Part shown: one piece after another, positions 13,150-19,869 of the stretch
Numbering within the stretch: the stretch's first letter is position 1
Layout: every line of letters starts with the position of its first letter
NCBI GenBank assembly: GCA_003070825.1
Contig: QBLP01000013.1
Location: forward strand, 1-19,869
Reading direction: 5' to 3'
DNA from: Halanaerobium sp.
Lineage (GTDB): Bacteria > Bacillota > Halanaerobiia > Halanaerobiales > Halanaerobiaceae
DNA length: 19,869 nt
Made by a program: the position numbers and the translations under genes
The notes under the pieces: model-generated
The model's input: only the letters and a program-made list of their open reading frames with translations
What the model was told of the DNA's origin: nothing
Database searches by the model: none

Positions 13150-14163
13150 TTATTCCAACTCCTCATTCTTTTCTAACTCACTTTTTATCAGTGCTACTAT
13201 ATCTTCTTTAACAGTATTTTTAGCAGTTTTAACAGCATTATAAATAGCAGTCCCATCCGAACTACCGTGACTGATAATAACAATACCATTAACCCCTAAT
13301 AAAGGAGCTCCTCCATACTGTCTGTAATCAATTTTTTTCAAAACTTTTTTTAAATATGGTTTCAATAACAGCGCAGCCAGTTTTGATCTTAGATTAGTCT
13401 GAAAGCTTTCCTTAATTAAATCAAGAAAAAATGAAGCTGCCCCTTCTGTTGTTTTTAAAACTACATTGCCGACAAATCCATCTGTTACAACAACATCAAC
13501 TTTGTCACTGAAAATATCTCTACCTTCAACATTACCAATAAAATTTTTGATCCGCTGATCATTACTTAAAATTTCATAGCTTTCTTTGCTTAAATTATTT
13601 CCCTTGCTCTCCTCTTCCCCAATATTTAAAAGAGCAACTTTAGGATTATCAATCTTCATTAAATTTTCCGCATAAAGCTGGCCCATCAAAGCAAACTGCT
13701 GTAGATTTTCGGGGCTGCAGTCAGTATTGGCTCCATTATCTAAAACCAGAGTACTGCCATTTGCAGCAGGAAACTGAATTGCAATTGGTGGTCTAGAAAC
13801 ACCTTTAATCCGACCTACCCTTAATAATCCAGCTGCCATCACCGAGCCCGTATTTCCTGGAGAAATAAAAGCATCAACTTTTTGATCCTTCAATAATCGT
13901 GCACCAACATTAACTGTTGCATTTTTTTTACTGCGCAGAGCTTTGATTGGAGATTCATGCATGGTAATTATTTGATCAGCATTTTCTATTTTAAGCCTTT
14001 TCGAATCAAAGTCAGTTTTTGCTAACTCTTCGCTTATAATATCATATTCACCAATCAGGGTCAATTCAATTTCTGCTTCTTCTCTCAATGCTTTTAAAGC
14101 TCCTGCAATTAATTCTGCAGCATCCTTTTCTCCACTCATAACATCAACAGCTATTCTATACAA
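13150..14163 (-). CDS. plsX: Phosphate acyltransferase
   Basis: 337 residues. Turns acyl-ACP and phosphate into acyl-phosphate for PlsY, so it links fatty-acid synthesis to phospholipid synthesis; a peripheral membrane enzyme. Conserved features: SPGNTGSVMAAGLLRVGRIKG (the SAGNTGA block), LDNGAN, LLNIGEEESKGN, FIGNVEGRD, VVTDGFVGNV and YGGAPLLG. The N-terminal hallmark DAMGGD reads DVMSGE here. Starts with TTG, 8 bases after GGAGG. First gene of the long operon, behind a good promoter and after the rpmF terminator. There is no fapR upstream, unlike in Bacilli. Confidence 0.95.
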   Translation of the reverse strand: MYRIAVDVMSGEKDAAELIAGALKALREEAEIELTLIGEYDIISEELAKTDFDSKRLKIENADQIITMHESPIKALRSKKNATVNVGARLLKDQKVDAFISPGNTGSVMAAGLLRVGRIKGVSRPPIAIQFPAANGSTLVLDNGANTDCSPENLQQFALMGQLYAENLMKIDNPKVALLNIGEEESKGNNLSKESYEILSNDQRIKNFIGNVEGRDIFSDKVDVVVTDGFVGNVVLKTTEGAASFFLDLIKESFQTNLRSKLAALLLKPYLKKVLKKIDYRQYGGAPLLGVNGIVIISHGSSDGTAIYNAVKTAKNTVKEDIVALIKSELEKNEELE

Positions 14164-14220
14164 TATTGCCGCCTCCCGGGTTCAAAAAAAGAAAATTTAT
14201 ATCTGTATCATTTGGAAAAC

Positions 14221-14249
14221 ATTATATCTCAACCGTCGGTCAAATGCAA
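14221..14249 (-). promoter_or_regulatory. Sigma-A promoter of the plsX-fab-rnc-rpsA operon
   Basis: TTGCAT (14249-14244), 17 bases, then a perfect TATAAT (14226-14221) on the minus strand, 58 bases before the plsX TTG. The spacer holds a 9-base dyad, ACCG-A-CGGT (14240-14232), a possible operator. I see no match to the FapR box of Bacilli. Confidence 0.8.
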
Positions 14250-14260
14250 GTTTATGGCAA

Positions 14261-14298
14261 GAAAAAAACAGAGAATCTCCTGCAGAGAGATCTCTGTT
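14261..14298 (-). terminator. Intrinsic terminator of yceD-rpmF
   Basis: AACAGAGA pairs with TCTCTGTT (14298-14291 and 14274-14267), with an inner CTC/GAG extension, and the minus strand continues into seven T residues. It begins 14 bases after the rpmF stop. The other strand has five T residues after the stem, so it may be partly bidirectional. It separates rpmF from the plsX promoter. Confidence 0.9.
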
Positions 14299-14311
14299 TT
14301 TCTAAAATATT

Positions 14312-14485
14312 TTAATTTCCGCTCACCTTTTTGCCATCATAATGTCCACATTCAGGGCATACATGATGAGGTAAAATCTTTTCATGGCAGTTTGAACATT
14401 CTACTAGACTTGGAGCACTCAGCTTCTTATGAGTACGTCTTTTACGCTTACGAGTTTTAGAAGTTCGTTTCTTTGGTACAGCCAT
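14312..14485 (-). CDS. rpmF: 50S ribosomal protein L32
   Basis: 57 residues, normal for bacterial L32. Starts MAVPKKRTSKTRKRKRRTHK and carries the zinc ribbon CSNC...CPEC (two CxxC pairs 11 residues apart), the C+ form of the protein. The ATG at 14485 has AGGAGGTG close upstream; a TTG-type extension of three codons is not needed. It lies 18 bases behind yceD, the usual partner. Confidence 0.97.
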   Translation of the reverse strand: MAVPKKRTSKTRKRKRRTHKKLSAPSLVECSNCHEKILPHHVCPECGHYDGKKVSGN

Positions 14486-14503
14486 TATATACACCTCCTT
14501 TGT

Positions 14504-14986
14504 TTATTTATCTTCACTTTCATTATAAAAGTCTTTAAGCTTCGCCAGACGTGGATCAATCACTTCTACCTCACAGTCACATTCCTCTTCATTTAAGTTC
14601 TGACCACATTCAGGGCAGATGCCCTTGCAGTCTTCAGAACAGAGAGGTTTCATGGGTAAGGATAAAATAATGTTATCCACGACTATTTCGTCTAAATATA
14701 GTTCTTCCTCATCTTCCATTTCACTTTTTAAAACATCTTCGGAAATATCGAGCTCAACAGGAGAACTATACTTTTGTAAGCAGCGGCTGCAGCTTAAAAT
14801 TAATTCTGCTTGCAATTTACCATTTACTACAAAAGAATCACTGGTATTAAAAATCTCTAAGTCAAGCTTAATTGGTTCTTCAATTTCAATTTCGCGGTTA
14901 GCAAATTCTAAATCATGAAATTCAAGCTCCAGTGATACCTGTTTGCTACCTCCAATTTCTTTTAAATCGCTGAGGTTTATATACAA
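14504..14986 (-). CDS. yceD: YceD-family (DUF177) metal-binding protein
   Basis: 160 residues. The family is almost always next to rpmF and in plants and bacteria has been tied to 23S rRNA and 50S subunit accumulation; the exact action is unclear. Visible: CSRC at 66-69 in LSCSRCLQKY, then a cysteine-rich end with C116, C120, C124 and C127 (CSEDCKGICPEC), and C136 and C138. The middle is acidic. Starts with TTG about 8 bases after GGGGTGAT. Driven by a perfect consensus promoter and co-transcribed with rpmF. Confidence 0.9.
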   Translation of the reverse strand: MYINLSDLKEIGGSKQVSLELEFHDLEFANREIEIEEPIKLDLEIFNTSDSFVVNGKLQAELILSCSRCLQKYSSPVELDISEDVLKSEMEDEEELYLDEIVVDNIILSLPMKPLCSEDCKGICPECGQNLNEEECDCEVEVIDPRLAKLKDFYNESEDK

Positions 14987-15020
14987 TTTATCTGATCACC
15001 CCTGTAAATAGCCACGTTTT

Positions 15021-15049
15021 ATTATATAAAAAGCAGCTTAAACTGTCAA
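15021..15049 (-). promoter_or_regulatory. Perfect-consensus sigma-A promoter of yceD-rpmF
   Basis: TTGACA (15049-15044), 17 bases, TATAAT (15026-15021) on the minus strand: both hexamers and the spacing are exact consensus. It starts 9 bases beyond the ackA stop codon, and I see no terminator between them, so pta-ackA transcripts may run on into it. Confidence 0.93.
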
Positions 15050-15057
15050 GAAGAAAT

Positions 15058-16254
15058 TTACTTATTTACTAATTCCATTGTATCTCTGGCGATAACCAAT
15101 TCCTCGTTTGTTGGAATAACCATTGCTTTAACTTTAGAATCAGCAGTTGAAATAAATACTTCCTTATCACGGCAGTCATTTGCCTCATGGTCTACCTCTA
15201 CCCCTAAATATTCAAGTCCTTCTAGAACTCCTGCTCTGGTTTCTTTAGAGTTTTCACCGATTCCGGCTGTAAAGACAATAGCATCAACACCGCCCATTGC
15301 AGCTGTATAAGCTCCAATATATTTCTTCACTCTGTAATTAAAGAGTTCAATTGCAATTTCTGCCTGATGATTTCCATCTTCTGCAGCCTCTTCAACATCA
15401 CGAGAGTCACTGCTGACACCGGAAACACCTAAAAGACCACTTTCTTTATTCAAAATATCATCCATCTCTGAAGCAGAAATATCTTCTTTATCCATGATAA
15501 ATGGAATTATAGCCGGATCAATATCTCCACAGCGAGTACCCATTACCAGGCCTTCTAAAGGAGTTAATCCCATACTTGTATCTACAGATTTACCATTTTT
15601 AACTGCTGCTACACTGGCACCATTACCGAGATGACAGGTCACAATTTTAAGTTCAGCTAAAGGTTGATCCATCATCTGAGCTGCTCGTTTAGCAACAAAG
15701 CCGTGAGAAGTTCCGTGGAAACCATATCTTCTTACCCCATATTTCTTATAGTATTCATAAGGAAGTGCATAAATAAATGCTTTCTCTGGCATTGACTGGT
15801 GGAAAGCTGTATCAAAAACTCCAACCTGAGGTTTGTCAGGCATTAGTTCTTTACAGACTTTAATCCCCATAATATTAGGAGGATTGTGTAAAGGTGCTAA
15901 ATCAGCAACATCTTCCAGTTTTTTAATTGCCTGATCATCAATTACAGTAGATTCTGCAAATGCTTCCCCACCGTGAACAATTCGGTGTCCAATTGCCTCT
16001 ACTTCATCCATATCTTCCAGTACACCGTGATCTTTGGAAAGCAGTGTTTCTATTAATAATTCAATTCCTATCTTATGTGTAGGAATATCTTTTTCAATTA
16101 CAATTTCTTCACCTGCACCATTTTCATATTCTAAAAATGAGTCATCGATTCCAATTCTCTGAATTAAACCCTTTGCCAGTACACTCTCTGTTTCCATATT
16201 AAATAACTGATACTTTAAAGACGAACTACCACTATTAATTACAAGTATTTTCAT
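15058..16254 (-). CDS. ackA: Acetate kinase
   Basis: 398 residues, normal length. Makes ATP and acetate from acetyl phosphate, the energy-yielding end of acetate fermentation; reversible. Signature NSGSSSLKYQLF (7-18), the HRIVHGGE block, FDTAFHQSMPE, YGFHGTSHGFVAKR, HLGNGASVAA and the DTSMGLTPLEGLVMGTRCGD block are all intact. Follows pta by 19 bases with a GGGGGAAG ribosome site. The gene next to this operon, tmcAL, uses free acetate. Confidence 0.98.
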   Translation of the reverse strand: MKILVINSGSSSLKYQLFNMETESVLAKGLIQRIGIDDSFLEYENGAGEEIVIEKDIPTHKIGIELLIETLLSKDHGVLEDMDEVEAIGHRIVHGGEAFAESTVIDDQAIKKLEDVADLAPLHNPPNIMGIKVCKELMPDKPQVGVFDTAFHQSMPEKAFIYALPYEYYKKYGVRRYGFHGTSHGFVAKRAAQMMDQPLAELKIVTCHLGNGASVAAVKNGKSVDTSMGLTPLEGLVMGTRCGDIDPAIIPFIMDKEDISASEMDDILNKESGLLGVSGVSSDSRDVEEAAEDGNHQAEIAIELFNYRVKKYIGAYTAAMGGVDAIVFTAGIGENSKETRAGVLEGLEYLGVEVDHEANDCRDKEVFISTADSKVKAMVIPTNEELVIARDTMELVNK

Positions 16255-16273
16255 TTTCTTCCCCCTATAAATT

Positions 16274-17272
16274 TTATTTATTTTGAGCCTGTACTGCTGT
16301 AATTGCTGTTAAATTAACAACATCATCTACTGAACAGCCGCGAGACAGGTCATTGATTGGTGCTGCCAGCCCCTGTAGAATTGGACCAACTGCATCTGCA
16401 CCTGCAAGTCTCTGTACAAGCTTATAACCAATATTTCCTGACTGTAAATCAGGAAAAACTAAAACATTTGCTCTTCCAGCTATTTCACTGTCTGGAGCTT
16501 TCCTTTGACCAACACTTTCTACTAAAGCAGCATCTGCCTGCATTTCACCATCAATCTTTAAATGAGGTGCATTCTGATGGGCAATCTTTACTGCCTGCTG
16601 TACATTATCTACATTTTCATGCCGGGCAGAGCCCATTGTAGAAAATGAAAGCATCGCTACTTTTGGATCAAAATCTAATAATCTGTGTGCTGTATCAGCT
16701 GTAGTTATCGCTATCTCTGCCAGTTGTTCTGAATTTGGAGCTGGGTTTACAGCACAGTCAGAAAAGACCATTACTCCCTCTTCTCCAAATGATTTATCTT
16801 TAAGGACCATTATAATTGCACTGGAGACTGTTGAAATTCCTTCTGCAGTTTTTACTATCTGAAAAGCCGGTCTTAAAACATTACCGGTTGCATTAGCTGC
16901 TCCAGCAACCATTCCATCTGCTTTATCTGTATAAATCATCATTGTTCCAAAATATAATGGATCTTTGATAGCTTTTTCTGCGTCTTCCCTGCTAATCCCT
17001 TTATGTTTTCTTAATTCATAAAATTCATCTCTGAACTCAGTTATGTAATCAGAATCTTCAGGATCAATAATTTCAACCCCGTCTAAATCAACTTCATACT
17101 CCTCTGCAGATTTTTGAATAGATTTTAGATTACCTAAAATTACAATTTCAGCAATCCCTTCAGCTTCTATTTCTGCTGCAGCTTTAACTATTCTTTCGTC
17201 ATCACCTTCGGCAAAAACAATTTTCTTTAAATCAGAAGCTGCTCTCTCCTTAAAATTTTTAAGCACATCCAT
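16274..17272 (-). CDS. pta: Phosphate acetyltransferase
   Basis: 332 residues, the short single-domain form usual in Firmicutes. Converts acetyl-CoA and phosphate to acetyl phosphate for AckA. Recognised by FAEGDDERIVKAA, KADGMVAGAANATGNVLRPAFQ (about 115-136), FSDCAVNPAPN, MLSFSTMGSA and FPDLQSGNIGYKL with the C-terminal GPILQGLAAPINDLSRGCS. A GGGGGAGG ribosome site lies 10 bases before the ATG. First gene of pta-ackA, divergent from tmcAL across a 187-base AT-rich gap holding two dyads and a likely promoter. Confidence 0.98.
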   Translation of the reverse strand: MDVLKNFKERAASDLKKIVFAEGDDERIVKAAAEIEAEGIAEIVILGNLKSIQKSAEEYEVDLDGVEIIDPEDSDYITEFRDEFYELRKHKGISREDAEKAIKDPLYFGTMMIYTDKADGMVAGAANATGNVLRPAFQIVKTAEGISTVSSAIIMVLKDKSFGEEGVMVFSDCAVNPAPNSEQLAEIAITTADTAHRLLDFDPKVAMLSFSTMGSARHENVDNVQQAVKIAHQNAPHLKIDGEMQADAALVESVGQRKAPDSEIAGRANVLVFPDLQSGNIGYKLVQRLAGADAVGPILQGLAAPINDLSRGCSVDDVVNLTAITAVQAQNK

Positions 17273-17335
17273 CTTAAATATCCTCCCCCGTGGTTTTAAA
17301 ATATGTAATTTGTTCTTTATATATTTATTTGCTAT

Positions 17336-17365
17336 TATATATATAATACTGTGTTAAAGTATCAA
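17336..17365 (-). promoter_or_regulatory. Probable pta-ackA promoter
   Basis: TTGATA (17365-17360) on the minus strand, then an alternating TA stretch with TATATA or ATATAT at 17-18 bases spacing; a perfect TATAAT is also there but at 20 bases. The exact -10 is not resolved. The leader to pta would be about 55-60 bases. Confidence 0.5.
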
Positions 17366-17368
17366 ATC

Positions 17369-17405
17369 CTTCTTTATAGAAAGAAGTTCGAAAAGTAAAA
17401 CTTTT
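17369..17405. promoter_or_regulatory. Two adjacent dyads in the pta/tmcAL divergent region
   Basis: CTTCTTT-ATAG-AAAGAAG (17369-17386) is a perfect 7-bp dyad ending 4 bases upstream of the pta -35. AAAAGT-AAA-ACTTTT (17391-17405) is a perfect 6-bp dyad just beyond. Neither has a T-tract placed for termination of a neighbouring gene. Operators for a shared regulator are possible; I cannot name one. Confidence 0.4.
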
Positions 17406-17459
17406 ATTATGCAGTAGTACTTAATTAATTAAATTAAATTTAAATAATGAGGTGTTTTT

Positions 17460-18746
17460 ATGGCATTAACTGCATTGATCACAGAATATAACCCTTTTCA
17501 TAATGGTCATCAATATCATCTAAACCAGAGCAAAAAAATAACAAAAAATGATGAGCTGCTTGTAATTATGAGCGGCAACTTTACTCAGCGTGGAGATGCA
17601 GCTCTCTTAGATAAATGGGCTCGAACACGGCAGGCACTAAAGTGTGGTGCTGATCTTGTTCTAGAACTCCCTCTAATTTATAATATTCGGAGTGCTGAAT
17701 ATTTTGCTCATTACTCGGTTTTAAGTTTAGAAAAAACTAAGCTGATAGATTCAATTGTCTTTGGTAGTGAAGCCGGCAATATTGAGATCCTTACTGCTGC
17801 TGCAGACGCATTTGTAAATGAAAGCTCTGAATTTAAAGCTGAACTGCAGAAATATTTGAAAACTGGTATTGATTTTCCAACCGCAAGGCGCCAGGCCCTG
17901 CTTGCCTGCCTTCAGTATTATCCAAAGCTGCAGAAATTTAACAAAAATCAGATAGAAAAAATATTGAAAGCTCCCAACAACATCCTGGGCATAGAATATC
18001 TAAAGTCATTAATTAAATTAGATTCAGATATCAAGCCATATACTATTAAAAGAACCGGTACAGACTACCACAGCCAAAATATAAATAAAAATTATGCCAG
18101 TGCTTCCCTAATCAGAAATATTATCAATTCTAAAACTCAGGCTGAGGCGCTGACTGATGTCAGAAAGTTAATGCCGGCTGACTCCTGGAAAATTTTAAAA
18201 GATGAAATCAAACAGGGACGTTATGTTACAAAGAAAGCTGAAGAAAAGCTTTTCAACAAAGTAGTTGATCAGTTAAGACGCCTTCAGGCTGATGATTTAA
18301 GAAAATATAAGGGTATTAAAAACGGACTGGAAAATAGAATAATTGAGAAAGCAGCGGCTGCTTTTAATACTGACTCATTTCTGGAATCATTAAAATCAAA
18401 AAATCTAACAGAAAGCAGACTTAAAAGAAAACTGCTGCAACTTTATTTTGAGCTTGACGCTGAAAAAATAAAGCTGGTAGAGGAAAATGCTCCTCACTAT
18501 CTAAGAGTGCTGGGAATCCGAAGAGGTAAAGAACATCTACTTTCTCAGCTTAAAGAAAAATCTGGGCTTGAAATAATAATCAATCCAGCTGCAGAATTAA
18601 ATTCTGTTGATTTAAAGACCAGCAGTCCACTTGAGCTTTCATTGAGTTATGATCTTCTGGCCTCAGATCTTTATTCACTGCTTTATCAGAATTCAACACA
18701 CAGCCAGGCCAACAGAGATTTTTATCAAAAATTAATAAAAATCTAA
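17460..18746 (+). CDS. tmcAL: tRNA(Met) cytidine acetate ligase
   Basis: 428 residues; the family is YlbM (DUF795). Activates acetate with ATP and acetylates C34 of elongator tRNA-Met (ac4C). The nucleotidyl-transferase-like N-terminus has ITEYNPFHNGHQYHL (HIGH-like HNGH at 14-17), MSGNFTQRGD (37-46), KWARTRQAL and GADLVLELP (63-71); YASASLIRNII near 212-222 is the second conserved block. GAGGTG precedes the ATG. The only plus-strand gene: divergent from pta-ackA, which makes its acetate substrate, and convergent with ylbL. Confidence 0.95.
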   Translation: MALTALITEYNPFHNGHQYHLNQSKKITKNDELLVIMSGNFTQRGDAALLDKWARTRQALKCGADLVLELPLIYNIRSAEYFAHYSVLSLEKTKLIDSIVFGSEAGNIEILTAAADAFVNESSEFKAELQKYLKTGIDFPTARRQALLACLQYYPKLQKFNKNQIEKILKAPNNILGIEYLKSLIKLDSDIKPYTIKRTGTDYHSQNINKNYASASLIRNIINSKTQAEALTDVRKLMPADSWKILKDEIKQGRYVTKKAEEKLFNKVVDQLRRLQADDLRKYKGIKNGLENRIIEKAAAAFNTDSFLESLKSKNLTESRLKRKLLQLYFELDAEKIKLVEENAPHYLRVLGIRRGKEHLLSQLKEKSGLEIIINPAAELNSVDLKTSSPLELSLSYDLLASDLYSLLYQNSTHSQANRDFYQKLIKI

Positions 18747-18762
18747 ATAAGATTTAGATTTT
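18738..18762. terminator. Shared dyad between the convergent tmcAL and ylbL stop codons
   Basis: A perfect 11-bp inverted repeat, AAAATCTAAAT / ATTTAGATTTT with an AAG loop. The TAA stops of both genes (18744-18746 and 18756-18754) lie inside the arms. It is nearly all A-T with short T runs, so it would be a weak bidirectional terminator; the only other candidate T-tract on the plus strand is at 18768-18773. Confidence 0.55.
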
Positions 18763-19764
18763 AAGGTCTTTTTCAAGATATTCAATAATATCATCAATAT
18801 TAGTAACTTTTAACAGCTCTAAATTACCAGCATATTTAGAAGCTTTTTTATAATTTTCTTCTGGTACAATAAATAGATCAACACCGGCTTCTTTAGCTGC
18901 CATTATCTTATATTCAACACCATCTATTCGGCCAATTTCTCCGTTAAGACTGATTGTTCCAGTCCCAGCTATTCTTTTACCTCCAGTAATATCTGATGGT
19001 ATTAATTGGTTGTAGATTTCCATGCTAAACATACTACCTGCTGAAGGACCAATAATATTTTTTGTGTCAAAGCTAACTTCGCGTGGAATATTATAATCCA
19101 ATCCTTTAGACCTTATTAAAACTCCAATAGAAGGATTTCCTTCATTGCCTTCAAGTTCAACTGTTTTTAGATTGAAGTTTATTTTTTTATTGTCCCTCAA
19201 AACTGTAATTTCAACTGCATCTCCAATCTCCCGGTTTTTAATTATATTAACTGCATCAGCAGCCATTTCTACCTTTTTACCATCCACAGCTATAATTAAA
19301 TCACCGGATTTTAATTTATTATAGGCACTTCCATCTTCCATAACCTCTACGACTTCTGCACCTTCTCCTGAAACCTCAACCTCATAACCAGCCTGTCTAA
19401 AGGCAACCGCCTGAGCCTGAAGTTTGCTTTCCTCCATCAGCTCAGCCATTAATTCTATATATTCATTCATTTCCATGTTTTCCGGCAGCTGTTCAGAAAT
19501 AGCAGTTAACTCTTTATCTTCTGGCTCAAAAACACTAATATAAAAATAATCCCAGGCCATAGCTCTTCTGGTACTGACTGCAGTCAGTAAAAACTCTCCT
19601 TCATTTTCATAACCATCCTTCACCTCAATCATTGGCGAAAGTTCAGCCGCAATACCGGGCTCCATAACCTGATAGGGCAGTGGTATAAAATGACTAATAA
19701 CAAACAAGATAAATATTATTCCTATTAAACGAGAATAAAAATTTTTTAACCTTTTGTTTCTCAT
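18754..19764 (-). CDS. ylbL: Membrane-anchored PDZ / Lon-like (S16) protease, YlbL family
   Basis: 336 residues. Order: one N-terminal membrane segment (about 12-30), an extracytoplasmic region, a PDZ domain (about 135-200, with LKSGDLIIAVDGKKV) and a C-terminal Lon-type protease domain. The predicted Ser-Lys dyad is Ser241 in GPSAGSMF and Lys286 in DGVEYKIMAA. Relatives cut secreted or membrane peptides: SepM in streptococci matures a competence peptide, and YlbL in B. subtilis acts on a cell-division inhibitor. No such substrate is in view here. The ATG follows AAGGAAGATC. Convergent with tmcAL, an arrangement of neighbours seen in many Firmicutes. Confidence 0.93.
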   Translation of the reverse strand: MRNKRLKNFYSRLIGIIFILFVISHFIPLPYQVMEPGIAAELSPMIEVKDGYENEGEFLLTAVSTRRAMAWDYFYISVFEPEDKELTAISEQLPENMEMNEYIELMAELMEESKLQAQAVAFRQAGYEVEVSGEGAEVVEVMEDGSAYNKLKSGDLIIAVDGKKVEMAADAVNIIKNREIGDAVEITVLRDNKKINFNLKTVELEGNEGNPSIGVLIRSKGLDYNIPREVSFDTKNIIGPSAGSMFSMEIYNQLIPSDITGGKRIAGTGTISLNGEIGRIDGVEYKIMAAKEAGVDLFIVPEENYKKASKYAGNLELLKVTNIDDIIEYLEKDLKI

Positions 19765-19796
19765 AAAGATCTTCCTTTTTGATTAATTTATTGGTA

Positions 19797-19820
19797 TTCA
19801 GCAGCAAAAAAGCTGCTGAA
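19797..19820 (-). promoter_or_regulatory. Perfect hairpin in the ylbL leader
   Basis: TTCAGCAGC and GCTGCTGAA form a 9-bp perfect stem around a 6-base loop, which is TTTTTT on the minus strand. It lies between the candidate promoter and the ylbL ribosome site. Without a downstream T-tract on the minus strand it does not look like a terminator there; it might stabilise the mRNA 5' end. Confidence 0.5.
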
Positions 19821-19827
19821 ACAGAAA

Positions 19828-19855
19828 CTTTTAGACCACTCTCAAAAAAAGTCAA
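19828..19855 (-). promoter_or_regulatory. Possible ylbL promoter
   Basis: TTGACT (19855-19850), 16 bases, TAAAAG (19833-19828) on the minus strand. The -35 is good and the -10 moderate. Transcription would start just before the leader hairpin. Confidence 0.4.
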
Positions 19856-19869
19856 CATATCTATTATAT

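Noticed and set aside
14212..14460. Plus-strand open frame of 82 codons opposite rpmF and its terminator
   Set aside because: It is the antisense of rpmF plus a terminator and the plsX promoter region, with no ribosome site and no recognisable protein features.
1..19869. Defence system, CRISPR, prophage, integron or biosynthetic cluster
   Set aside because: All 21 genes are recognisable housekeeping or stress families in conserved neighbourhoods; no repeats, integrase, transposase or sharp composition change was seen.

Overview
The window is about 20 kb of low-GC chromosomal DNA from an anaerobic Firmicute (Bacillota). Gene content (FabK-type enoyl-ACP reductase, PlsX/PlsY acyl-phosphate lipid route, Pta-AckA acetate module, IspH fused to ribosomal protein S1, HU, YlbL/TmcAL pair) and purine-rich Shine-Dalgarno sites fit the Clostridia/Halanaerobiia. 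I lean to a Halanaerobium-like organism, but that is inference from style and content, not from a database match. Twenty of the 21 genes found lie on the minus strand; only tmcAL is on the plus strand. I see no tRNA, rRNA, CRISPR array, insertion sequence or prophage, and no stretch over 300 bases lacks a gene.

Read in the direction of transcription (right to left): ylbL (PDZ/Lon-like protease) converges on tmcAL (tRNA-Met cytidine acetate ligase). tmcAL diverges from pta-ackA, the acetyl-CoA to acetate pathway. A perfect-consensus sigma-A promoter then drives yceD-rpmF, ended by a strong terminator. Next is a long lipid/RNA/isoprenoid operon from a second good promoter: plsX, fabK, fabG, acpP, (hairpin), rnc, aroH, cmk, plsC, ispH-rpsA, ended by a GC-rich terminator. 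A third promoter inside the next gap drives a PDZ/radical-SAM DUF512 gene, der, plsY and gpsA. hup follows, with two tandem terminators, and finally mscS with a class II photolyase gene that runs off the left edge.

Functionally the window gathers most of the phosphatidic-acid pathway (GpsA, PlsX, PlsY, PlsC), part of type II fatty-acid synthesis (FabK, FabG, ACP), ribosome assembly and function (Der, L32, YceD, S1), RNA processing (RNase III), nucleotide and isoprenoid steps, and acetate metabolism next to an enzyme that consumes acetate. The fatty-acid cluster has no fabH, fabD or fabF at the places where they usually sit, and no fapR beside plsX.

This is mostly a conserved housekeeping region and I do not see a clearly new system. 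The points most worth checking are the reduced fab cluster, the IspH-S1 fusion with its long acidic linker and probable CUG start, a terminator-like hairpin between acpP and rnc, and an NKxE motif in the first GTPase domain of Der.
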